The position numbers and the translations under genes are program-made. This document shows, piece after piece, positions 17,076 to 24,195 of a stretch of DNA of 64,000 bases. Each line of letters begins with the position of its first letter. The stretch's first letter is position 1. Location: NCBI RefSeq assembly GCF_000755145.1, contig NZ_CP009228.1, positions 2,465,694 to 2,529,693 on the forward strand. The letters run 5' to 3'. The stretch is from Treponema putidum (GTDB taxonomy: Bacteria; Spirochaetota; Spirochaetia; Treponematales; Treponemataceae). Below the pieces are notes generated by a model that searched no databases, was not told the DNA's origin, and saw nothing but the letters and a program-made list of their open reading frames with translations.

Positions 17076-18242
17076 ATGATGATGAAAAAAATAAAATTAT
17101 TTATATTTTCGTTTTTAATTATTACGTTAAACCTTTCGGCCTTTGAAGGAGGCGGAATGTTTAAAACGGGTCTCGGCATTGACCTTGGTAAAAACAAAGC
17201 AAATTTATCTCATTTTGATAGTCTGTCTCTTTGGGCCAAACAAAATCTTGATAAAGAAGGAAATTATAACTTTGCTATTCAGGCTTCATATTTACTTAAT
17301 TTAAAAAAGCCGATAAAACCTAATGGAGAGCTGAATTTAGATCATATCGCTAATTTGGATATGCTCAAATTCTCATTTTTGTTTCCTATAGGCAATGACA
17401 GTTTGACCATTGATGCAGGCAGGTACAATATATCCGACATAACCGCTGTAATTTTAAATCAAAACATTGATGGTGTGTATGCAGCATACAAAAAAACTAA
17501 TTTTGCAGCATATTTTAATTTAGGATACACAGGGCTTTTAAACACCTATGTGAATCCTATCAATGCAGCGGATATAGCATCAATATCAAAGAAACAAACA
17601 AAAATTTACAATCTTGCGCCCTCTTTTGTACATATGTCAGCTTTGTTTCATATTCCTTTTCAATCATTACGCCATGCAGTTGACATTGATTTGAACTCGT
17701 TCATTGCAACACAAACCCCAAAGGCAACAAACAATTATGTTTCAATATCAGCAAACGGTCCTATAGTCAATAAGCTGTTCTATCTTGCTTCAATATCAAG
17801 TTCCATATTAACACGGGACAAAATAAACGCGAGAATAGGTTTTTTCTTATCAGGAGGGCTGGATTACTATTTTGAAAAATACAGTTCAAAAATAGGTTTA
17901 AAAACACAATTTTTCTCAGGAGGAAAGAATAGTTTTAAATCTTTTACGCTTTCAAATGTGTCAAAGGTTAATTTTATTGAGTCTACGGATTTATGGAAAA
18001 TAGGTTTAAATGGAAGTATAAAGCCGATACAGGATTTGTTTTTAAGTACGGAAGCAGCTATTATGACTTATGCAGAAGCTCACCCTAAGGGCAAAAGTAA
18101 TTTTGCCGGTTTTGAGTGGGATGTATCTGCCGATTATACAATACTTCAAGATATATCTATCAACACTGATTTAGGTATGGTTGTGGGACAAAACGGTAAG
18201 TTTGATGCAGTTTTTAAGTTAAAGGGCATCATTTCGTTCTAA
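17076..18242 (+). CDS. predicted outer-membrane beta-barrel protein
   Basis: A 388-residue protein. Three ATG codons stand in a row (17076, 17079, 17082), and the signal peptide ends near LNLSA-F. The mature part is built of alternating beta-strand-like segments with aromatic girdles, ends in Phe (KLKGIISF), and has no long helix, all typical of a barrel. Segments such as NFAIQASYLLN, AAYFNLGYTGLL and GLKTQFFSGGK fit strands. I do not recognise the family. It lies between a small exported protein and a FecR-domain protein, with a hairpin element after its stop. Confidence 0.6.
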   Translation: MMMKKIKLFIFSFLIITLNLSAFEGGGMFKTGLGIDLGKNKANLSHFDSLSLWAKQNLDKEGNYNFAIQASYLLNLKKPIKPNGELNLDHIANLDMLKFSFLFPIGNDSLTIDAGRYNISDITAVILNQNIDGVYAAYKKTNFAAYFNLGYTGLLNTYVNPINAADIASISKKQTKIYNLAPSFVHMSALFHIPFQSLRHAVDIDLNSFIATQTPKATNNYVSISANGPIVNKLFYLASISSSILTRDKINARIGFFLSGGLDYYFEKYSSKIGLKTQFFSGGKNSFKSFTLSNVSKVNFIESTDLWKIGLNGSIKPIQDLFLSTEAAIMTYAEAHPKGKSNFAGFEWDVSADYTILQDISINTDLGMVVGQNGKFDAVFKLKGIISF

Positions 18243-18254
18243 AATGTTTATAAC

Positions 18255-18485
18255 TAGGAGGTGTGATAAACAGTTCGGCAGGAATTCTGCCTCACTGTTT
18301 ATCTGCCGAGTTTTGTGCTTTGCACAAAACATCGCATTATTATACGTGTGTGCTTTCCAGCACACACTTGAAAAAACTTTTTTCGGAAATTGATTCGCTA
18401 TCCGCTTTAGCGGATACGATGGAAAATTTCCTTGCAGAACAGAACCGCAAGGGTCTGATATTTCCTGCAAAAAGTTTTTAGAGGA
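18255..18485 (+). repeat. modular hairpin element, copy B (long form)
   Basis: AGGAGG (18255-18260) precedes stem 1 (18264-18302), stem 2 (18306-18333) and stem 3 (GTGTGTGCT/AGCACACAC, 18345-18366). AAAAAACTTTTTT (18370-18382) can pair with AAAAAGTTTTT (18468-18478). Inside this outer helix are extra hairpins: GGAAAT/ATTTCC, TATCCGC/GCGGATA and CCTTGC/GCAAGG. The copy runs directly into the AGGAG ribosome-binding site of the FecR gene. Confidence 0.88.
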
Positions 18486-18492
18486 GAAAAAG

Positions 18493-19188
18493 ATGAAAAA
18501 GGTATTTCTTATTATTAGTTTAGTTTGCTTTATACTAACTCCGCTTTTGGCAATTAGCGGTGAAGTTGTTGCAGTCAAGGGAAAAGCTGAAATAAAGCAA
18601 GGTGAAAAATGGGTTCCTGTAAAAGCAGGGAACAAAATAACATCGGGGATTATGATTTCGACAGGGTTTAAATCCGAACTGACTTTAAAAATTGACGGCT
18701 CCGTTATTACGGTTAAGCCTATGACAAGACTTACAATTGAAGAAATCGCCGAAAAGAATGAAACCGTTTCTTCAGAAGTCTACTTAAATGTAGGTTCCGT
18801 AAAAGCTGATGTAAAGCCGGCTTCAACAAAAAAGGTTGAATTTAAGGTAAAAACACCTGTTGCAACAGCTTCCGTTCGAGGAACATCGGGAGAAATCGAC
18901 TCTGAAGGGCTTTTAGTCGGAACAAGCGGGTCATGGTCATATGCCAACAATAATGGAATTGAAACAAGGGTAAATATCGGCGAGTCGGTTATTATAAGCG
19001 ATACAGGTATGGTAACTCCGGCTCAAAACATTAAAGCAAATGAAGTTTTACCGGAATCCGTAAAAACTCTTGCCGAAGCGGAAGCTAATTCTCCTACGCT
19101 TACTAACCAATCACTAAGTATTGAAGATGCAGTAAGCACAGCCGCCTCAGTTTCAACAATCGCGCTAAGTGTAGGCTGGAAAGACTAA
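18493..19188 (+). CDS. exported FecR-domain protein
   Basis: A 231-residue protein with a signal peptide (about residues 1-19). A FecR fold spans about 25-150: VKGKAEIKQGEKWVPVKAG, TGFKSELTLKIDGSVITVKP and KTPVATASVRGTSGEI. It lacks the anti-sigma N-terminal helices of true FecR and resembles stand-alone FecR-like periplasmic proteins of spirochaetes. The C-terminal 50 residues are Ser/Thr/Ala-rich and low complexity. The ATG has AGGAG seven bases upstream, supplied by the end of hairpin element copy B. Its 3' end overlaps the convergent IMPACT gene by 24 bases. Confidence 0.82.
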   Translation: MKKVFLIISLVCFILTPLLAISGEVVAVKGKAEIKQGEKWVPVKAGNKITSGIMISTGFKSELTLKIDGSVITVKPMTRLTIEEIAEKNETVSSEVYLNVGSVKADVKPASTKKVEFKVKTPVATASVRGTSGEIDSEGLLVGTSGSWSYANNNGIETRVNIGESVIISDTGMVTPAQNIKANEVLPESVKTLAEAEANSPTLTNQSLSIEDAVSTAASVSTIALSVGWKD

Positions 19189-19767
19189 CTTTACACCCCC
19201 CTTTGAAGCATTTTCAATAAAGGCTTCAAAGGGGGCTTTGTTCTCTGTCGGTATTTTAGCTTTTACTGTTACCCGTTCGCCGAAACTTACTTTTAGTGCT
19301 TCAACCGAAAATTCATCAAGACAGCGTTTTAAATTTTCCCACTCGGCATAAGAACATTCAAATTGAAAAGGCTCTTTTTTGATAAGTTCTTCGGTTACAG
19401 CCTCGGTTAATACAAGTTTTGCAGAATCCGAATAGGCTTTTACCAAGCCTCCCGTTCCCAAAAGGGTGCCGCCGAACCAGCGTGTAATTGTAAGCATTAT
19501 GTTTGTGATTCCTGAACCCGTGAGCACTGCAAGAGCCGGCCGGCCGGCAGTTCCTGAAGGCTCCCCGTCATCGGAACAGCCTAAAACCTCTCCGTTTGCG
19601 CCCGCAACAAAGGCATGGACTACATGGCGGGCATCTTCATATTTTTCTTTTTGACTTTTTAAAAGCTCCCTAGCTTCGGCGGCCGAATTTATCGGAAAAA
19701 TTTCCGCTAAAAATTTGGAGTTTTTTACGTTTAGTTCATTTGAAGCGTATCGAACTAAAATTTTCAT
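19165..19767 (-). CDS. IMPACT/YigZ family protein
   Basis: A 200-residue protein of the UPF0029/YigZ family. The diagnostic block VHAFVAGANGEVLGCSDDGE, then PSGTAGRPALAVL and ITRWFGGTLLGTGGLVKAYS, covers about residues 48-125. A C-terminal ferredoxin-like domain follows. Related proteins bind ribosomes or affect translation control, but the bacterial role is unsettled. The start overlaps the comEC stop by four bases. The last codons overlap the FecR gene and contain its likely terminator hairpin. Confidence 0.9.
   Translation of the reverse strand: MKILVRYASNELNVKNSKFLAEIFPINSAAEARELLKSQKEKYEDARHVVHAFVAGANGEVLGCSDDGEPSGTAGRPALAVLTGSGITNIMLTITRWFGGTLLGTGGLVKAYSDSAKLVLTEAVTEELIKKEPFQFECSYAEWENLKRCLDEFSVEALKVSFGERVTVKAKIPTENKAPFEAFIENASKGGVKLVFPAYT
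19197..19235 (+). terminator. 13-bp perfect hairpin after the FecR gene, inside the IMPACT gene
   Basis: CCCCCTTTGAAGC (19197-19209) pairs perfectly with GCTTCAAAGGGGG (19223-19235) around a 13-base loop. It starts eight bases after the FecR stop. The T-tract is weak (CTTTGTTCT). It codes for the end of the convergent IMPACT protein as well. Confidence 0.6.
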
Positions 19768-21383
19768 CTTAAAAGATTCTCCCTCTTTTTTAAGATTCTA
19801 TCGGCATACATCATACAAATTAGACCGGCTGCAAAAGGTACTAACGCAAAAACAAAACTATCAAACAAGCTATAAGATTTTATGGGCGGTACTAAATTAA
19901 AAAGCCGGATAAGAAAAAATATTAAATTATAAAAACCGTTCAATAAAAAAGAAAAGATAAAGCCTGTAAAAGGAAATAAAACGGAAATAAAAACCGCTGC
20001 AAGCCCTAAAATTAAAAAGGCCGATATAAGAGGACTTATAACCACAGAAGCAATTATACCTATCGGTGCTAAGACACCTATTTTACTTATTACAATAGGG
20101 GCTGTAAAAGTTTGAGCACCTATTGAAGCCGAAAGACTTCCGGATATTTTAGGAGGTATTTTTCCGTTCAAAATATCGGATACGGCACTTCCGAAAATCA
20201 GGATACCGGCCAAGGCACCGTAAGAAAGCATAAACCCAAGACTTAAAGCATCATCAGGTTTTACGGCAATATGAAAAATGAGCATTGCACATAAAACCGA
20301 AATCATAGGAGGTTTAAGACCTAAAGACTTTCCTACAATAATTAAAATCATCATACCGAGGGCTCGGTTAAGAGACGGAGCGGCTCCTGCAAACCAAACA
20401 AAAAGTATAATCGAAATTAGAGAAAACTTTACCGCTAGACTTTTTTTTCCGAAGATTGACCCCAGCTGGACGGCAGTTAAACTTACCAAAGAAACATGCA
20501 TACCGGAAAGAGCCAAAACGTGAGCAAGCCCTGCATTTTTAAAGGCTTCCGAAACAGGAAGAGCCAAAAAGTCCCTGTTTGCAGAAAGAAGAGCTAAAAG
20601 CAAGGCACCTGCACTTTCCCACCCTGATAATAGCCTCATAAGATAAAACCGTAAAAATGCTCTGAATCTTAAAATACCTGACATCCAGCCTAAAAATTCG
20701 GGAACGGATTTATCTCCAAAAAAGACTAAAGGACTTGCACCGTTTTTCTTTGCACCGAAACGGCCTGAAGCTTCAAATATTACGCCTTTAGAAAAATTAG
20801 TTAAAGATTCTTTTCTGGAATCGGCCTTATAGGCGTCCTTGTAGGCGTCCTTATACGCGGCCTTGTAGGCGGCCTGATCGGCAGTTTTATAAACCGAAAT
20901 ACCGTAAGCATTATTTTGTAATACCATCTCCGAAGGAAAAAATATCTTTATATTTCCGCTTGCAGAAAATTTAGATCCGTTTTTATAAGAAAGAGAAAGA
21001 ATTTTAGCATTTGCAGCGTAATATTTTTCGCCTGCAGGGTAAGCTTCGCTTACAAGCACGGCTTTAAGTTTTTCAACCTTATTTAATTCGGCAAGGCTTA
21101 ACGGTTCTGCATAGATAAAAAAAAGCTGCAAAGCTGCAAAACATCCTATAAAAAGACCGGCAAATATAAAATGAGCCTTCTTTTTTAAGAAAAAAAGAAT
21201 AAAAAATACGGTTAAAAAAAATAAAGTAAAAAAACTAAAAATAAAAAATACCGAAGATTCGGTAAAATTGCTTTCAATAAAGCATAAAAAGTAAAATGAC
21301 AAAGCTGCCGCTGCAGCAGATGTTACAATAGGCTTTACAATAAAAAAATTGTAAAGATTTTTTAATTTTTTTTCATTTACCAC
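19764..21383 (-). CDS. comEC: ComEC/Rec2-type competence membrane protein (no metallo-beta-lactamase domain)
   Basis: A 539-residue membrane protein. The competence domain is clear from HVLALSGMHVSLVSL and the following membrane helices with APSLNRALGMM and LMLSYGALAGILIFG. An N-terminal DUF4131-like region precedes it. There is no C-terminal beta-lactamase-like nuclease domain, so the length is short for the family. ComEC forms the channel for single-stranded DNA uptake. No other competence gene lies nearby. Residues around 170-190 are an AYK(A/D) repeat from a 12-base tandem array. The start overlaps the upstream HEAT-like gene by seven bases. Confidence 0.85.
   Translation of the reverse strand: MVNEKKLKNLYNFFIVKPIVTSAAAAALSFYFLCFIESNFTESSVFFIFSFFTLFFLTVFFILFFLKKKAHFIFAGLFIGCFAALQLFFIYAEPLSLAELNKVEKLKAVLVSEAYPAGEKYYAANAKILSLSYKNGSKFSASGNIKIFFPSEMVLQNNAYGISVYKTADQAAYKAAYKDAYKDAYKADSRKESLTNFSKGVIFEASGRFGAKKNGASPLVFFGDKSVPEFLGWMSGILRFRAFLRFYLMRLLSGWESAGALLLALLSANRDFLALPVSEAFKNAGLAHVLALSGMHVSLVSLTAVQLGSIFGKKSLAVKFSLISIILFVWFAGAAPSLNRALGMMILIIVGKSLGLKPPMISVLCAMLIFHIAVKPDDALSLGFMLSYGALAGILIFGSAVSDILNGKIPPKISGSLSASIGAQTFTAPIVISKIGVLAPIGIIASVVISPLISAFLILGLAAVFISVLFPFTGFIFSFLLNGFYNLIFFLIRLFNLVPPIKSYSLFDSFVFALVPFAAGLICMMYADRILKKRENLLR
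20823..20882 (-). repeat. five 12-base tandem repeats inside comEC
   Basis: Plus-strand units are ggccttataggc, gtccttgtaggc, gtccttatacgc, ggccttgtaggc and ggcctgatcggc. They are in frame and encode a repeated Ala-Tyr-Lys-Ala/Asp motif in the extracytoplasmic region of ComEC. Copy number could vary between strains by slippage. Confidence 0.85.
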
Positions 21384-22549
21384 TTTAACTCCTCTATGGC
21401 ATTTCGAGAAGCTTGTTTAACCGTTTTAGAATAATTTAAGTATTCAACATACAATAGATAGTCAAATGCGGTTTTATCACCAAGCTTTCTCAAAGCCGTA
21501 ATTACACTGAGCACTAAGGGCTCATCGTATTGCTTTGTTTTTTCGGTTTCCGAATTTAACACACCTAAAAATATTGACAAATTTTGCGAACATTCGATTG
21601 TACCTAAATTTCCCATACAATCGATTATCGAAATAAGCAGATCATTCACCCTATTAGTTGATTTACGCAAACCTTGAGCATAATAGAAAAATTTATTTAC
21701 TTGCGGCGATGCCTTGCTCCACTTTAATTCAGATAAAACAGGCAAAGCCGCCTCAATCAAATTTTCTGCACTCTCAGCATCTGCATCTTGTAGATTTTTA
21801 AGGCCGTAATCAACTATGAGCTCACTAATCCTTCCAAGTTCAGTACTATCAAGCCGCTTATTTTCTTTTGCCAATAAATACAGTGTCCATATATATTGTA
21901 TGTTTTTTTCACCCGTTTTGGCTAAAATTTCATCAAAATAATTAAAAGAAATATTATTTAATGCAGTTTTTACGGTATCTTTTAAGTTATCGCTTACAGG
22001 ATAAAATAAAGTCTTAATTAAAATATTAAAAGAAGAAGGATCGGCAAAATTTCCTAAAACTTCGGCATAAACGCTTAAGAGATTTACGCTAAAAGTTTTT
22101 CCCGAAATCAAATCGGACAGCCCCGCCTCATAAAGAGAATTTAAATAATCCGTAAAAGCCGAATCTTGCTGAATAAGTCTACTCAAACTTTTTAAACAAG
22201 CAATTTGAAAGTCCTCATTTTCAACCGTAGAAAACAAATAGCGTATACTTCCGGAAGACTTTATTTCATTCAGCTCACCTAATTTTGTAACCGAGATTAT
22301 TCCTATATTAAGCAATCTAGGATCATTTTTTAATATATCATAAGAATTCTTAACATACTCCACTGCATCTTTATAAACCGGAATTAAGCCCTCATCTTCC
22401 GATTGTGAAATTGAACGCAAAATCATAAGTTTTACATCAATTCCTGCACTAATAAAATCTTTACGTAACTTTAACAGTTCTTCTTTATCCATGGAAAAAA
22501 TAGAGCCGGCACAAAAAATTAAAAGAAAAACAAAAATAATCTTTTTCAT
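21377..22549 (-). CDS. exported helical-repeat (HEAT-like) protein
   Basis: A 390-residue protein with a signal peptide (residues 1-18; cleavage near IFS-M). It is almost wholly alpha-helical, with repeating amphipathic pairs such as LLNIGIISVTKLGELNEI, DEPLVLSVITALRKLGDKTA and AVEYVKNSYDILKND, consistent with HEAT/ARM-type repeats. Such proteins are usually scaffolds. No catalytic motif is visible. It lies between a PilZ protein and ComEC on the same strand, nine bases after the former and overlapping the latter, so it is likely an operon partner. The function is unknown. Confidence 0.65.
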   Translation of the reverse strand: MKKIIFVFLLIFCAGSIFSMDKEELLKLRKDFISAGIDVKLMILRSISQSEDEGLIPVYKDAVEYVKNSYDILKNDPRLLNIGIISVTKLGELNEIKSSGSIRYLFSTVENEDFQIACLKSLSRLIQQDSAFTDYLNSLYEAGLSDLISGKTFSVNLLSVYAEVLGNFADPSSFNILIKTLFYPVSDNLKDTVKTALNNISFNYFDEILAKTGEKNIQYIWTLYLLAKENKRLDSTELGRISELIVDYGLKNLQDADAESAENLIEAALPVLSELKWSKASPQVNKFFYYAQGLRKSTNRVNDLLISIIDCMGNLGTIECSQNLSIFLGVLNSETEKTKQYDEPLVLSVITALRKLGDKTAFDYLLYVEYLNYSKTVKQASRNAIEELKW

Positions 22550-22558
22550 ACAGAACCT

Positions 22559-23668
22559 TTACCTTCTTTCTTTCAAATCGTAGAGGACAGGATACTCCTC
22601 TTTTAAATTATCATTTAAAGAGTTATTATTTTCATCCTCTAAAATATTACTTAAAAAATCCGTATTATCATCATCAGCGATATTATATATGTAGGATAGA
22701 ATAGCATTTTTCATTTTTTGATCTAAAAACTCGCATTGAAAATGAACCCTTGATTTATTCAAAGGCTGATCATAAATAAACCTTACTATTTTGCCGCACA
22801 TTACAATCTCGGTATTTTTTAGCTTAAATTGCAGCTTCATACGGATTCCCTTTGCGGCCTTACCCTTTACATAGAACATAGCTCCATCCTCAGATATATC
22901 CTTTACGGTAGACTTTACACCGCCTTCAGTCTCATAGTTGGAATTATAAGGATCTCCTACACGCAGAGGAAACATTAAGCCTTCAATATTGCAGGAGGCT
23001 CTAACCGACTTTCTCTTTTGTGTGCGTACCATTTTTTTTGAGTGTCTAACATAGATTTCTATATGGTCATCAATTTTTTGCGATTTTATAGCTTCCGACT
23101 GAAATACATATCCGGCATCATTTTGTTTCCAAAAATATACCTTTATTTCCTTATTTTGCCAATTTACCTTTTCTGCCCGTTCAGCAGATGCATCATAAAG
23201 AGCAAAAACCAATTTTTCTTTTGTATTTGCCGTAAGCTTACCGTAAACCGTTGTTTCTCGCGGAACAAAGAGAATACAAATCTGACCTATATAAATTTCA
23301 TGTGTAGATTCCAGTCTTCTTTTTCTTTGTACCTCTTCCAACTCAATCTTTGTGCGGTAATCATAGAGCTTGTTAAGTAAAATTTGCATTTTTTGGGAAA
23401 TGTCGGCATTCAGTTTATTTTCAATCTGGCGTGAAATAAATCTGATACATTCATCTAAGGCTGAAACCGACCAAAAAAGACGGGTTTTATCTTCAAGGCC
23501 TACATAATTAGCGGTACGCCACAACAGCAAAAGATTAGAAAATAAAAAGCCGCGATCCTTTCCTTCAGTAAAAAAACGGATTAAAGCCAAAAGATGTCTT
23601 CCAGGAAGAGTAAATGATAGAGCAGCGAATAAAAGAAACAAAATTACAAAAACTATAACAATATACAT
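22559..23668 (-). CDS. membrane-anchored PilZ-domain c-di-GMP receptor
   Basis: A 369-residue protein with one N-terminal membrane segment (residues 1-22). A helical region follows, then a YcgR-N-like region (IGQICILFVPRETTVYGKL). The C-terminal PilZ domain has both binding motifs: RxxxR in KRKSVR and DxSxxG in DISEDGAMF. It should therefore bind c-di-GMP. The ATG at 23668 has AGAGATAAGT upstream, better than the frame extension to 23695. It heads the run PilZ, HEAT-like, ComEC, IMPACT on the minus strand and is divergent from a CPBP gene, sharing a 32-base region. Confidence 0.82.
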   Translation of the reverse strand: MYIVIVFVILFLLFAALSFTLPGRHLLALIRFFTEGKDRGFLFSNLLLLWRTANYVGLEDKTRLFWSVSALDECIRFISRQIENKLNADISQKMQILLNKLYDYRTKIELEEVQRKRRLESTHEIYIGQICILFVPRETTVYGKLTANTKEKLVFALYDASAERAEKVNWQNKEIKVYFWKQNDAGYVFQSEAIKSQKIDDHIEIYVRHSKKMVRTQKRKSVRASCNIEGLMFPLRVGDPYNSNYETEGGVKSTVKDISEDGAMFYVKGKAAKGIRMKLQFKLKNTEIVMCGKIVRFIYDQPLNKSRVHFQCEFLDQKMKNAILSYIYNIADDDNTDFLSNILEDENNNSLNDNLKEEYPVLYDLKERR

Positions 23669-23690
23669 ACTTATCTCTTTGTGATATAAT
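23662..23690 (+). promoter_or_regulatory. promoter of the CPBP-protease gene, near-leaderless
   Basis: TATACA (23662-23667, four of six matches) and a perfect TATAAT (23685-23690) are 17 bases apart. The ATG at 23701 lies ten bases after the -10 box, so the leader is about four bases. There is no Shine-Dalgarno sequence. The -35 overlaps the start codon of the divergent PilZ gene. Confidence 0.6.
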
Positions 23691-23700
23691 ACCATAAATT

Positions 23701-24195
23701 ATGTGTTTTGATAAGAAGAGTATAAGAATTTTATTGGAATTTATCTTCATTTTCACCGTTTTTGTTATCCCTCCAATGTTAAACACTAGAGCCTTTATTC
23801 CTCCGAATAAGCCGGAAGGTTTTTTTTATAGTTTAATCTTTATATCAAAAATAGTTTTTTTTGCAGCCTATGAAGAAATTCTATACCGAATATATTTACC
23901 CTATAGGATAAAAAGCCTTTACGGGCAAAGAGCCCATACCATTAAGTATTGCTTTTGGAGTTCAGAAATTTTTCCCATAATTTTTTTTGCACTGGCTCAT
24001 AGGTATTTGGGTTTTCTTAATGTGCTTTATGCTATGGCAGCAGGTATAATTTTTAGAATCTTATACGTTCTTATACAAAAAAAATTCGGCACCAAATACA
24101 GTCCGGCAAGAGCAAGCATAACAGCGGCTGTTTGCGTTATATTTATACACTCCGTTCACAACTGCATCATCTATCTTTTGATTTTTAAAGGATAA
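23701..24195 (+). CDS. CPBP-family (Abi) intramembrane metalloprotease-like protein
   Basis: A 164-residue membrane protein with four or five hydrophobic segments. The CPBP motifs are present: EEILYR (motif 1, ExxxR type) near residue 59, FALAHRYLG (motif 2) near 98, and HSVHN near 150. Members are CAAX-prenyl-protease-like and serve in protein processing or bacteriocin self-immunity. The substrate is unknown. It is transcribed against its neighbours, and its last codons overlap the Maf gene (24185) end to end. Confidence 0.78.
   Translation: MCFDKKSIRILLEFIFIFTVFVIPPMLNTRAFIPPNKPEGFFYSLIFISKIVFFAAYEEILYRIYLPYRIKSLYGQRAHTIKYCFWSSEIFPIIFFALAHRYLGFLNVLYAMAAGIIFRILYVLIQKKFGTKYSPARASITAAVCVIFIHSVHNCIIYLLIFKG

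Noticed and set aside
18263-18481. A 72-codon frame running through hairpin element copy B, and similar frames in copies A and D that begin VINSSAGI
   Set aside because: The GTG start is only one base from GGAGG, the frame is lost in copy C, and the changes between copies preserve base pairing rather than the peptide. I treat the region as structured non-coding DNA/RNA.
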